Assembly: GCA_900554265.1 (NCBI GenBank)
Contig: USGZ01000075.1
Span: forward strand, 1 to 7,447
Length of the DNA stretch: 7,447 nt
From: an uncultured Porphyromonadaceae bacterium
Lineage (GTDB): Bacteria > Bacteroidota > Bacteroidia > Bacteroidales > Muribaculaceae
Reading direction: 5' to 3'
The position numbers and the translations under genes were made by a program. Shown one piece after another: positions 1 through 5,873 of the stretch. The notes under the pieces are model-generated. The model ran no database searches, was not told the DNA's origin, and worked only from the letters and a program-made list of their open reading frames with translations. Position 1 is the stretch's first letter; the number at the start of each line of letters is the position of its first letter.

Positions 1-1
1 C

Positions 2-514
2 ACCATCGGCTCCTGCCTGGGTTCGTGCCTGGCGCTGACGGCCTTCGTAAAGGCCTATTCGGACGTTGTCAAGCTGCCCGAAGCCGAGCTGCAGCCGACG
101 GACATCGGCGACTTCGTCCGTGACTGCGCCGGATTCCTGGCATCGATGTGCCCGTCGGGCATTACCCTGAGGACGGAAACAGAAGGCTGCGCTACCGTCG
201 GCCTCGACCCAATGCTCATGGAGCGCGTGATGGTCAACGGAGTAAAGAACGCCGTCGAAAGCATCGGCGACCGCACCGGCGAGATTACCGTCCGCGCCGC
301 CGGACGAAGCATCGAAATAACGGACGACGGCCCCGGCCTGAGCCCCGAAGCCGCCGGCCGCGTATTCACGCCCTTCTTCTCCACCAAGCGCGCCGACCGC
401 GGCCTGGGGCTGATGCTCGTAGGCGACGTGCTGCGCAAGCACAAGGCTACCTACAGCCTGCGCACGGCAACCGTCGACGGCCACCCGCGCACAACCCTGC
501 GCATCACTTTCTGA
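2..514 (+). CDS. Sensor histidine kinase, NtrB-like, C-terminal part (5' end outside window)
   Basis: The frame is open from the window edge and ends in TGA at 512-514, giving 170 residues. It would autophosphorylate a histidine and pass the phosphate to a response regulator. The fragment starts at the end of the dimerisation helices (FVKAYSDVVKLPEAE, then a linker) and continues into an HATPase_c domain. The ATP-site boxes are in order: N box with KNAVE (Asn near fragment residue 83), D/G1 box ITDDGPGLS (109-113), F box FTPFFSTK (122-129) and G2 box RGLGL (133-137). The linker style is typical of cytoplasmic NtrB-like kinases common in Bacteroidota. The phospho-accepting His, any sensor domain and any membrane segments lie upstream of the window, so the signal is unknown. 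No response regulator follows; the next gene is convergent. The kinase identity is firm, the pathway is not. Confidence 0.88.
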   Translation, partial: TIGSCLGSCLALTAFVKAYSDVVKLPEAELQPTDIGDFVRDCAGFLASMCPSGITLRTETEGCATVGLDPMLMERVMVNGVKNAVESIGDRTGEITVRAAGRSIEITDDGPGLSPEAAGRVFTPFFSTKRADRGLGLMLVGDVLRKHKATYSLRTATVDGHPRTTLRITF

Positions 515-530
515 TAAATTATAGAATAGC

Positions 531-1274
531 TTAGAAGGCCAGGTCGTTCTGGACCACCTCGGCCAGGTCGGCCATGTGCGCCTGGGCGTCGGAAGTGGTC
601 AGATAGCGGTCGATAAGCCCGGCATGGCGCAGACTGTGGAGGTCGGTGCCGGCGAAATCGACCATTCCCTCCTTCAGCAGCCACTCGGCCAGTTTTTTTT
701 CCTGCTTGCCGTAGGCCTCGGCCAGGCTCAGGATGTTGATCTGGAAGAGCAGGCCGGCGTTGTGGAGGTCGCGGTAGCGCTGGCGCTTGGTGTTATAGTA
801 CATATAGCGCTCGGGGTGGACCAGGATGGGCCGCTTGCCGCTCACCTGAAGGTCGAACACGAGCTGCTCGATGTTCCACGACTCCTGGACGAAGGGATTC
901 TCGATGAGGATATAGTCGTCGGGGAGGAGCATCAGCGGCTTGCCGTCCTCGAGTAGCTTGCGGAAAAGGTCGTCGATGCGGTATTCCGCCGAGTGGCCGA
1001 GGGCCACGTCGATTCCCTGGGCGTCAAGCTCGTCCTTAAGCTGACGGAAGGGTCCCTCGATTGTTGCCGGCGAGTTCTCGAAAGTCAGCTGCGTGACGTG
1101 CGGCGAGGCGAAAATGCGCTTCACGCCCCAGCTCCGAAGTTTCTTAACCAGCTCGACGGAAGTAGCCAGGTCCTTGGACCCGTCGTCGACGCCGGGGATG
1201 ATATGGCAATGGATATCAGTGCTGAAACTGAAAGGTATAGGGTCTTTGGTCTTGCGGCTGAAAAAATTGAACAT
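531..1274 (-). CDS. PHP-type phosphoesterase / tyrosine-protein phosphatase, CpsB/YwqE family
   Basis: A 247-residue protein, the usual length for CpsB/YwqE metal-dependent phosphotyrosine phosphatases with a PHP fold. In other bacteria these dephosphorylate the tyrosine kinase that controls capsule or exopolysaccharide polymerisation. Likely metal ligands are visible: DIHCH (His22, His24), GVDDGS (Asp30/31), SPHV (His59), AEYRID (Glu97), VHPERY (His153) and GTDLHS (Asp211, His213). I chose the ATG at 1274 (MFNFFSRK), which matches the family N-terminus; an in-frame ATG at 1286 would add four residues. There is no SD sequence and no signal peptide, so it is probably cytoplasmic. No capsule genes or tyrosine kinase are nearby, so the substrate is open. 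Its 3' end lies 16 bases from the convergent kinase gene, with no hairpin terminator visible. Family assignment is strong; the physiological role is inference. Confidence 0.87.
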   Translation of the reverse strand: MFNFFSRKTKDPIPFSFSTDIHCHIIPGVDDGSKDLATSVELVKKLRSWGVKRIFASPHVTQLTFENSPATIEGPFRQLKDELDAQGIDVALGHSAEYRIDDLFRKLLEDGKPLMLLPDDYILIENPFVQESWNIEQLVFDLQVSGKRPILVHPERYMYYNTKRQRYRDLHNAGLLFQINILSLAEAYGKQEKKLAEWLLKEGMVDFAGTDLHSLRHAGLIDRYLTTSDAQAHMADLAEVVQNDLAF

Positions 1275-1356
1275 AGTTTGTACCATCTGATGATTATTAT
1301 ATAACGCCAGCCTCCCCGCAATAATTGCCCCTCCCGGAGAAAAAGTTAAAGGGGCG

Positions 1357-1494
1357 GGGACGAGTTAAGAGGAACGAGGATCGAGGTGAAGAGGGACGAG
1401 GGGCTATATGCCGCCGCCCGCTCCAATTAGGGTAAGTAGCCCAATTGGCCCAATAAACCGACACCCTCGTCCCTCTTAACTCGTCCCTCGTCCC
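1357..1494. repeat. Clustered direct and inverted GGGACGAG-type repeats forming a large potential stem-loop
   Basis: Two imperfect tandem copies sit on the left: A, 1357-1379, beginning GGGACGAGTTAAGAGG; and B, about 1382-1403, containing AAGAGGGACGAGGG. An inverted copy lies at 1464-1487. Copy B (1389-1402) pairs perfectly with 1464-1477 over 14 bases. Copy A (1357-1379) pairs with 1465-1487 over 22 of 23 bases. The octamer GGGACGAG occurs at 1357 and 1393, and its complement at 1466, 1480 and 1487. The two left copies compete for the same right arm. The cluster lies upstream of the rpsF promoter, so it should not be in the rpsF mRNA. Its function is unknown. Confidence 0.8.
1423..1448. repeat. 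Small inverted repeat nested inside the larger repeat cluster
   Basis: CCAATTAGGG (1423-1432) pairs with CCCAATTGG (1440-1448) around a 7-base loop, leaving one bulged A at 1429. It sits centrally in the loop of the larger inverted repeat, so the whole element could fold as one long two-stage hairpin. Confidence 0.65.
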
Positions 1495-1504
1495 TAAAAA
1501 AATA

Positions 1505-1536
1505 TTTTGCTGTGCGGGGAATTTTTCGTAACTTTG
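1505..1536 (+). promoter_or_regulatory. Bacteroidota-type promoter of the rpsF-rpsR-rplI operon
   Basis: A TTTG -33 element (1506-1509) is followed after 19 bases by TAACTTTG (1529-1536), a perfect match to the -7 consensus TAnnTTTG of the Bacteroidota primary sigma factor. Transcription should start a few bases downstream, leaving a leader of roughly 55 bases. Confidence 0.85.
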
Positions 1537-1539
1537 CAG

Positions 1540-1561
1540 CCGGAATGCGCAAAAGCATGCC
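1540..1561 (+). promoter_or_regulatory. Possible leader hairpin at the 5' end of the rpsF mRNA
   Basis: ATGC (1545-1548) pairs with GCAT (1555-1558) around GCAAAA, extended by GG (1542-1543) with CC (1560-1561) across a small internal mismatch. A CCG (1540-1542) lies at its base. bS6:bS18 complexes are known to bind a CCG-containing hairpin in rpsF leaders of several phyla; whether this is such a motif is not settled by inspection. Confidence 0.3.
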
Positions 1562-1597
1562 AAAATAAAGAAATTCAATCATTTATTCACCTAAACG

Positions 1598-1975
1598 ATG
1601 AAGTACGAAACCGTTTTCATTTTAACTCCCGTTTTGTCTGATGCCCAGATGAAGGAAGCGGTAGAAAAATTCACCAAGGTGCTCACCGACAATGGCGCAA
1701 CCATCGTGAACACCGAGGAATGGGGACTTCGCAAGCTGGCTTACCCCATCCAGAAGAAGACCACAGGCTTCTATAACCTGGTAGAATTCGAGTCCAACCC
1801 CGCCGACATCCGCAAGCTGGAGACGGCCTTCCGCCGCGACGAACGCGTGCTGCGCTGGCTCACCTTCCGTCAGGACAAATACGCTGCAGAATACGCAGCA
1901 AAGCGCCGCGCCCGCCGTGCAGCAGCCGCAGCCGCTCAACCCGAAGCTCAACCCGCAGAAACAAAGGAGGACTAA
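1598..1975 (+). CDS. rpsF: 30S ribosomal protein bS6
   Basis: A 125-residue protein of the 30S platform that pairs with bS18 near the 16S rRNA central domain and 3' end. The fold is recognisable from the N-terminal beta strand [10 protein letters not shown] (2-11), GLRKLAYPI (43-51), the strand GFYNLVEFE (57-65) and the conserved DERVLRWLT (81-89). The last 30 residues form a low-complexity tail, first basic (AKRRARR) and then Ala/Pro/Gln/Glu-rich; such tails vary within bS6. The ATG at 1598 fits the family start and has no SD sequence, as is normal for the phylum. It is first in the rpsF-rpsR-rplI operon, driven by the promoter at 1505-1536. Its final codons contain the SD sequence of rpsR, and its stop lies 3 bases before the rpsR start, so the two cistrons are likely coupled. 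Confidence 0.97.
   Translation: MKYETVFILTPVLSDAQMKEAVEKFTKVLTDNGATIVNTEEWGLRKLAYPIQKKTTGFYNLVEFESNPADIRKLETAFRRDERVLRWLTFRQDKYAAEYAAKRRARRAAAAAAQPEAQPAETKED
1963..1970 (+). promoter_or_regulatory. Strong Shine-Dalgarno sequence for rpsR, inside the end of rpsF
   Basis: AAAGGAGG is fully complementary over 8 bases to the common 16S anti-SD (CCUCCUUU) and lies 8 bases before the rpsR ATG. It overlaps the Lys-Glu codons near the end of rpsF. No other visible start in this window (phosphatase, rpsF, rplI, pnp, acpP, fabF, MTA/SAH nucleosidase) has a comparable sequence. Confidence 0.85.
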
Positions 1976-1978
1976 CCC

Positions 1979-2248
1979 ATGGCACAGAATCCCTCTGAAA
2001 TCCGCTACCTCACCCCGATGAGCGTAGACGTCAAGAAGAAAAAATACTGCCGTTTCAAGCGTTTCGGCATCAACTTCGTTGACTACAAGGACCCCGAGTT
2101 CCTCAAGAAATTCCTCAACGAGCAGGGCAAGATTCTTCCCCGCCGCATCACCGGCACTTCGCTGAAGTTCCAGCGCCGCGTGGCTCAGGCCGTTAAGCGC
2201 GCCCGCCATCTGGCTCTGCTGCCCTACGTTACCGACTTAATGAAATAA
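1979..2248 (+). CDS. rpsR: 30S ribosomal protein bS18
   Basis: An 89-residue small-subunit protein that binds bS6 on the 30S platform. The family core is clear: [15 protein letters not shown] (24-38), then [16 protein letters not shown] (51-66) and the basic helix [13 protein letters not shown] (71-83). The N-terminal extension of about 20 residues is ordinary. The start at 1979 is set by the SD sequence at 1963-1970 and by the family N-terminus. The gene sits 3 bases after rpsF and 23 bases before rplI. In Bacteroidota, bS18 with bS6 and bS21 helps sequester the 16S 3' tail, so an SD sequence on this particular gene suggests feedback on bS18 synthesis (inference). Confidence 0.97.
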   Translation: MAQNPSEIRYLTPMSVDVKKKKYCRFKRFGINFVDYKDPEFLKKFLNEQGKILPRRITGTSLKFQRRVAQAVKRARHLALLPYVTDLMK

Positions 2249-2271
2249 ACCTCTTAATCCCACTCAAAGAT

Positions 2272-2715
2272 ATGAAACTTATTCTCAAAGAAGACGTCTC
2301 GGGCCTGGGATACAAGGACGAGGTTGTTGAAGTCAAGGCTGGCTACGGCCGCAACTATCTGATTCCGACCGGCAAAGCCGTAATCGCCTCCGAATCCGCC
2401 CTGAAGGTGCTGGCTGAAAACCAGCGTCAGCGCGCCCACAAGCTCGCCAAGATCAAGGCCGACGCCGAGGCCCTGGCCGAGCAGCTCAAGGACGTTGCCC
2501 TGACCATCGGCGCCAAGACCAGCGCCACCGGCACCATCTTCGGTTCCGTCAACAGCATCCAGATTGCCGAGGCTCTCGAGAAGCTGGGCTACAACGTAGA
2601 CCGCAAGCTCATCGAACTCAAGGAAGCTGTTAAGGAAGTAGGCAAGTACACTGCCATCGCCAAGCTCCACAAGGAGGTTGCCGTAGAGATTCCCTTCGAA
2701 GTAGTAGCTGAATAA
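2272..2715 (+). CDS. rplI: 50S ribosomal protein bL9
   Basis: A 147-residue protein that binds 23S rRNA near the base of the L1 stalk; in other bacteria it affects reading-frame maintenance. The N-terminal RNA-binding domain shows MKLILKEDV and the signature GYGRNYLIP (24-32). A long charged connecting helix (about 41-75) leads to the C-terminal domain with GTIFGSV (87-93). Length is typical of the family. The ATG at 2272 gives the conserved N-terminus and has no SD sequence. It is the last gene of the operon, followed 20 bases later by the terminator hairpin at 2735-2768. Confidence 0.97.
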   Translation: MKLILKEDVSGLGYKDEVVEVKAGYGRNYLIPTGKAVIASESALKVLAENQRQRAHKLAKIKADAEALAEQLKDVALTIGAKTSATGTIFGSVNSIQIAEALEKLGYNVDRKLIELKEAVKEVGKYTAIAKLHKEVAVEIPFEVVAE

Positions 2716-2734
2716 TCAGCACCAACCGCAATAA

Positions 2735-2775
2735 TAAAGGCTGCACCGCAAACCCGGCGCAGCCTTTAATATTTT
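2735..2775 (+). terminator. Intrinsic terminator of the rpsF-rpsR-rplI operon
   Basis: TAAAGGCTGC (2735-2744) pairs perfectly with GCAGCCTTTA (2759-2768). The inner bases CCG and CGG can extend the stem across a mismatch. The T-rich stretch TTTAATATTTT follows. It starts 19 bases after the rplI stop codon. Confidence 0.8.
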
Positions 2776-2846
2776 AGCTAAAATAGCTATTATACCTATA
2801 GTAGCCAGAATAGCCAAATTAGCTAGATTAGCTATAATAGCTACTC
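2775..2846. repeat. Tandem array of eight 9-base units with a TAGCTA core
   Basis: Units begin at 2775, 2784, 2793, 2802, 2811, 2820, 2829 and 2838. The first six bases are TAGCTA in units 1, 2, 6, 7 and 8, TACCTA in unit 3 and TAGCCA in units 4 and 5; the last three bases vary. TAGCTA is its own reverse complement, so the array reads the same on both strands. It lies between the rplI terminator and the pnp terminator and is AT-rich in a GC-rich neighbourhood. No start codon opens a protein across it. Confidence 0.88.
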
Positions 2847-2853
2847 TCCCCTC

Positions 2854-2898
2854 AAAAGCAACGATAGCGAAGCCCGCGCGGGCTTCGCTATCGCTTTT
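2854..2898 (-). terminator. Terminator of pnp, built on a perfect 32-base palindrome; possibly bidirectional
   Basis: Bases 2862-2893 form a perfect palindrome (16-base arms, centre between 2877 and 2878), starting CGATAGCGAAGCCCGC on the left arm. In the pnp direction it begins 22 bases after the stop codon and is followed by TTGCTTTT. On the plus strand it is followed by CTTTT, so it could also stop read-through from rplI. Confidence 0.8.
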
Positions 2899-2915
2899 AT
2901 GAGTGTCGGGGAAAG

Positions 2916-5183
2916 TTATTCCTTGTCCTTGCGGGGTGCGCGCGGACCGCGGTTCTCGCGGTTACCGCCCTCGCGGTTGCCGCCTTCGCGACGCGGGCCG
3001 CGGTTGCGGTCGCCTTCACGACGGGGACGGTCGCCACCGCCGCGACGTTCGCCGCGCTGGGGCTCTACGTAGCCTTCGGGTTTCGGCTGAAGGGCACGCA
3101 TGCTCAGGCGATACTTGCCGGTCTTCTTGTCGATTTCGATAAGCTTGACGTCGACTTCGTCGCCTTCCTTGAGGCCGGAGGCTTCCATATCCTCAAGGCG
3201 CTCCCAGGCGATTTCGCTGATATGGAGCAGGCCGTCGCGGTGAGGCATGAATTCTACGAATGCGCCGAAGTCCATGATGGAGCGTACGGTGCCGTGGTAA
3301 ACCTTGCCTTCCTCAGGCAGCTCGACGATGGCGTTGATCATAGCCAGAGCCTTGTCAATGGAGTCCTTGTTCGAAGCGGCCACTTCGATATATCCGCCTT
3401 CGGGGATTTCGTCGATGGAAACGATTGCGCCGCTCTCCTCCTGGATACCCTGGATAACCTTTCCGCCCGGGCCGATGACGGCGCCGATGAGTTCCTTCGG
3501 GATGAGCATGGTGACGATGCGCGGTACGTTGGGCTTGTAGTCGGCGCGAGGCTCGCTGATGGTCTCGGCGATTTTGCCGAGGATGTGCAGGCGTCCTTCA
3601 CGTGCCTGGTTGAGGGCTTTCTCGAGGATTTCGTAGCTCAGACCGTCGCACTTGATATCCATCTGGGTGGCGGTGATGCCGTCCTTGGTGCCGGTAACCT
3701 TGAAGTCCATGTCGCCGAGGTGGTCCTCGTCGCCGAGGATATCGCTCAGGATGGCGTATTTGTTACCGTCGGAGATGAGGCCCATGGCGATGCCGCTGAC
3801 GGGCTTCTTCATCTTGACGCCGGCGTCGAGGAGGGCGAGGGTACCTGCACAGACTGTTGCCATGGACGACGAGCCGTTGCTCTCGAGGATATCGCTGACG
3901 ATGCGGCAAACGTAGGGGAAGTCGTCCGGGAACATGCGCTTGAGGGCGCGGTGGGCGAGATTGCCGTGACCAATTTCACGACGGCCTACGCTGCGCACGG
4001 GACGGGCTTCGCCGGTCGAGAAGGGTGGGAAGTTGTAGTGGAGCAGGAAGCGCTCGCGGCCCTGGTTGAGGACGTCGTCGAGAATCTTCTCGTCCATTTT
4101 GGTACCGAGGGTCACGGTAGCCAGGGCCTGGGTCTCGCCGCGGGTGAAGATGGCGGATCCGTGAGGTCCGGGCAGGTAGTCGACTTCGCACCAGATGGGG
4201 CGGATTTCGGTGGTCTTGCGGCCGTCGAGGCGGATGCCCTCGTCGAGCACGCAGCGGCGCATGGCCTCTTTCTCTACGTCGTGGTAATAGCGCTTGACCA
4301 TCGCTTTCTTGGCGTCGCGCTCTTCCTCGGGCAGGGAGTCGATGTATTCCTGGCAGATGGCATCGAAAGAATCCTGACGCCAGTGCTTGTCGGCGCAACC
4401 CTTGCGGGCGATTTCGTAAGCCTTGTCGTAGCACTTGGCCTTTACGTCGGCGCGGAGATCCTCGTCGTTGGTCTCGTGGCAGTACTCGCGCTTGACGGTC
4501 TTGCCGACTTCTTCGGCGAGTTCCATCTGGGCCTTGCACTGCACCTTGATGGCGTCGTGGGCGGCGCGGAGGGCGGCGAGCAGCTCGGCTTCGCTGACTT
4601 CGTTCATCTCGCCTTCGACCATCATTATATTGTCGTAGGTGGCGCCTACCATGAGTTCCATGTCGGCTTTCTCCATCTGCTCGAAGGTGGGATCGATGAC
4701 GAACTCACCGTCGACACGGGCGACGCGGACTTCGGAAATCGGGCCGTTGAAAGGTATATCGCTGACAGCCAGGGCGGCGGAAGCTGCGAGACCTGCGAGG
4801 CAGTCCGGAGCGTCGACACCGTCGGCGGAATAGAGGGTGATGTTTACGAATGTGTCGGCATGATAGTTGTCCGGGAAGAGGGGACGGAGAACGCGGTCGA
4901 CCAGGCGGGCTGTAAGGATTTCGTAATCGCTCGCGCGACCTTCGCGCTTGAGGAAACCGCCGGGGAAGCGGCCGGCAGCGGAGAATTTTTCCTTGTACTC
5001 CACCTGCAGGGGCATGAAATCGACGTCCTCACCCACTTCCGTTGCGGTAACGACGGTTGCAAGCAGCATGGTATTGCCCATGCGCACCTCAACCGCGCCA
5101 TCGGCTTGCTTTGCCAGCTTACCGGTCTCGATGGTAATCTCACGACCGTCCGGCAGCGCGATGGTTTTCTTGATTGGGTTCAT
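2916..5183 (-). CDS. pnp: Polyribonucleotide nucleotidyltransferase (PNPase)
   Basis: A 755-residue 3'-to-5' exoribonuclease that degrades RNA with phosphate to release nucleoside diphosphates, acting as a trimer. Domains in order: first RNase PH-like domain (about 10-145, with [17 protein letters not shown]), a helical linker (about 240-310), and the catalytic RNase PH domain (about 315-545) with [13 protein letters not shown], the phosphate-site NGSSSMA (436-442) and [11 protein letters not shown], whose Asp485 and Asp491 match the catalytic pair. Then come a KH domain with GPGG (571-574), an S1 domain (about 627-697) and a disordered Arg/Gly-rich tail (708-755). I chose the ATG at 5183 ([15 protein letters not shown]), the family start, just downstream of a strong promoter. 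Extending the frame to 5486 would put that promoter inside the gene. It is monocistronic, convergent with rplI and divergent from acpP. Confidence 0.97.
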   Translation of the reverse strand: MNPIKKTIALPDGREITIETGKLAKQADGAVEVRMGNTMLLATVVTATEVGEDVDFMPLQVEYKEKFSAAGRFPGGFLKREGRASDYEILTARLVDRVLRPLFPDNYHADTFVNITLYSADGVDAPDCLAGLAASAALAVSDIPFNGPISEVRVARVDGEFVIDPTFEQMEKADMELMVGATYDNIMMVEGEMNEVSEAELLAALRAAHDAIKVQCKAQMELAEEVGKTVKREYCHETNDEDLRADVKAKCYDKAYEIARKGCADKHWRQDSFDAICQEYIDSLPEEERDAKKAMVKRYYHDVEKEAMRRCVLDEGIRLDGRKTTEIRPIWCEVDYLPGPHGSAIFTRGETQALATVTLGTKMDEKILDDVLNQGRERFLLHYNFPPFSTGEARPVRSVGRREIGHGNLAHRALKRMFPDDFPYVCRIVSDILESNGSSSMATVCAGTLALLDAGVKMKKPVSGIAMGLISDGNKYAILSDILGDEDHLGDMDFKVTGTKDGITATQMDIKCDGLSYEILEKALNQAREGRLHILGKIAETISEPRADYKPNVPRIVTMLIPKELIGAVIGPGGKVIQGIQEESGAIVSIDEIPEGGYIEVAASNKDSIDKALAMINAIVELPEEGKVYHGTVRSIMDFGAFVEFMPHRDGLLHISEIAWERLEDMEASGLKEGDEVDVKLIEIDKKTGKYRLSMRALQPKPEGYVEPQRGERRGGGDRPRREGDRNRGPRREGGNREGGNRENRGPRAPRKDKE

Positions 5184-5219
5184 AGATGCTATAAGATTGT
5201 TTTTCTCGTTAAATTCGCG

Positions 5220-5251
5220 CAAAGGTACGAAAAAAATCCCGTGCGTGCAAA
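5220..5251 (-). promoter_or_regulatory. Bacteroidota-type promoter of pnp
   Basis: Read on the minus strand, TTTG (5251-5248) is followed after 20 bases by TACCTTTG (5227-5220), a full match to TTTG-N19/20-TAnnTTTG. The predicted leader is about 30 bases. PNPase made in Escherichia coli is autoregulated through a longer leader hairpin; no comparable structure is seen here. Confidence 0.87.
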
Positions 5252-5351
5252 TCTTATAAACAATGTACGCACGCGAAGGCCGCAAGACAGGAAAAAGAGG
5301 AAAACAGGGCCGGGAGAGGACCTTGATTAACAAACTTTCACTATAAGCCCA

Positions 5352-5385
5352 AAATCGCGGCCACAGACCCCTGTAGCGGCGATTT
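5352..5385. repeat. Imperfect hairpin upstream of the acpP promoter
   Basis: AAATCGC (5352-5358) pairs with GCGATTT (5379-5385), and an inner ACAG/CTGT stem (5363-5366 with 5371-5374) closes an ACCC loop, with small bulges between. It lies upstream of both divergent promoters, so it is probably untranscribed unless acpP has a further promoter. Confidence 0.45.
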
Positions 5386-5431
5386 GACTCCTCCGGCAGG
5401 GCTGTATCCACTGGTACCCTTTGCCGAATTA

Positions 5432-5463
5432 TTTCCTTAATTGCGGATTTATTGCTTACTTTG
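5432..5463 (+). promoter_or_regulatory. Probable promoter of acpP
   Basis: TTTC (5432-5435), 20 bases, then TTACTTTG (5456-5463): each element differs by one base from the Bacteroidota consensus. The CTTTGCACC context after the -7 box is typical of the phylum. The predicted leader is about 40 bases. Confidence 0.6.
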
Positions 5464-5506
5464 CACCGCAAAAACTTGAAATTCATTAATTCAAAAACTA
5501 TACGTC

Positions 5507-5740
5507 ATGTCAGAAATTGCAGATCGCGTAAAAAGCATCGTAGTTGAAAAGCTCGGTGTCGAGCCCGAAAAAGTAACCGAAGAAGCAAACTTCATCACCG
5601 ACCTGGGCGCAGATTCTCTGGACACTGTAGAGCTCATCATGGACTTCGAGAAAGAATTCGGCGCAACCATTCCCGACGAAGAAGCTGAAAAAATCAAAAC
5701 CGTCGGCGACGCCATCGCTTACCTCGAGAACCAGAAATAA
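5507..5740 (+). CDS. acpP: Acyl carrier protein
   Basis: A 77-residue acidic protein that carries growing acyl chains on a 4'-phosphopantetheine arm in type II fatty acid synthesis. The attachment motif [10 protein letters not shown] is present with Ser37 as the modified residue. It is followed by the acidic recognition helix (helix II), which docks partner enzymes including the KAS-type protein encoded next, and by the usual C-terminal [11 protein letters not shown]. Length is standard. The ATG at 5507 gives the conserved N-terminus and has no SD sequence. The fabF gene follows 133 bases later; a terminator-like hairpin between them may keep acpP expression higher than fabF (inference). Confidence 0.97.
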   Translation: MSEIADRVKSIVVEKLGVEPEKVTEEANFITDLGADSLDTVELIMDFEKEFGATIPDEEAEKIKTVGDAIAYLENQK

Positions 5741-5771
5741 TCGATCTTTCTCCGATTCTCACCCTACTGAG

Positions 5772-5817
5772 CCGCCGCGGTTTCCATAATCCGGAACAGA
5801 CGGCGGTTTTTACTTTT
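5772..5817 (+). terminator. Terminator-like hairpin between acpP and fabF
   Basis: CCGCCG (5772-5777) pairs with CGGCGG (5801-5806). An inner stem GTTTCC (5780-5785) pairs with GGAAC (5793-5797) around an AT-rich loop with one bulged T. The T tract TTTTTACTTTT follows directly (5807-5817). It could end or attenuate acpP transcription. Confidence 0.7.
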
Positions 5818-5818
5818 G
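5811..5818 (+). promoter_or_regulatory. Candidate -7 element for a separate fabF promoter
   Basis: TACTTTTG matches TAnnTTTG perfectly and would give a leader of about 50 bases. No TTTG or TTG is seen 19-21 bases upstream, where the terminator loop lies, so this is a partial match only. It overlaps the T tract of the acpP terminator. Confidence 0.4.
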
Positions 5819-5873
5819 CCCCTGCGTCAAGGGGGTCAGTAACCGACGTAATCTCACTTCTCATTCACATTCA

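Larger units (their letters stand above)
1275..1597. other. Divergent intergenic region between the phosphatase gene and rpsF
   Basis: A 323-base stretch without a credible gene. It contains small GC-rich inverted repeats near the phosphatase start (TCCCCGC 1313-1319 with GCGGGGA 1354-1360; GCCCCT 1327-1332 with AGGGGC 1350-1355). Then come the purine-rich repeat cluster (1357-1494) and the rpsF promoter and leader (1505-1597). No good promoter was found for the phosphatase. The nearest minus-strand candidate is TAACTTTT (1348 down to 1341), with one mismatch and no upstream element. Confidence 0.7.
5184..5506. other. Divergent intergenic region between pnp and acpP
   Basis: A 323-base stretch with no credible gene. 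It holds the pnp promoter on the minus strand (5220-5251), an imperfect hairpin (5352-5385) and the likely acpP promoter (5432-5463). I see nothing else recognisable between 5252 and 5351. Confidence 0.7.

Noticed and set aside
1357..1494. Insertion sequence or transposon
   Set aside because: There are inverted repeats but no transposase frame and no clear target duplication; at most it is a small non-autonomous repeat.
1297..1578. A 93-codon minus-strand open frame across the rpsF promoter region
   Set aside because: It runs through the repeat cluster and the rpsF promoter, resembles no family and has no promoter or start context.
2775..2846. CRISPR array
   Set aside because: The units are only 9 bases with no spacers of 25-40 bases, and no cas gene is present.
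2738..2902. An open plus-strand frame across the 9-base array, reading Ala/Ile-rich repeats
   Set aside because: It has no start codon after the stop at 2735 and would read through two terminator hairpins; openness follows from the 9-base period being a multiple of three.
3222..5330. A 702-codon open frame on the plus strand, antisense to pnp
   Set aside because: It mirrors pnp in a GC-rich gene whose codon bias suppresses stops on the other strand. The protein resembles no family, while the minus strand encodes a complete PNPase with all active-site motifs.
5184..5486. A 101-residue N-terminal extension of PNPase
   Set aside because: The extra residues do not resemble PNPase and the strong pnp promoter at 5220-5251 lies inside the extension.
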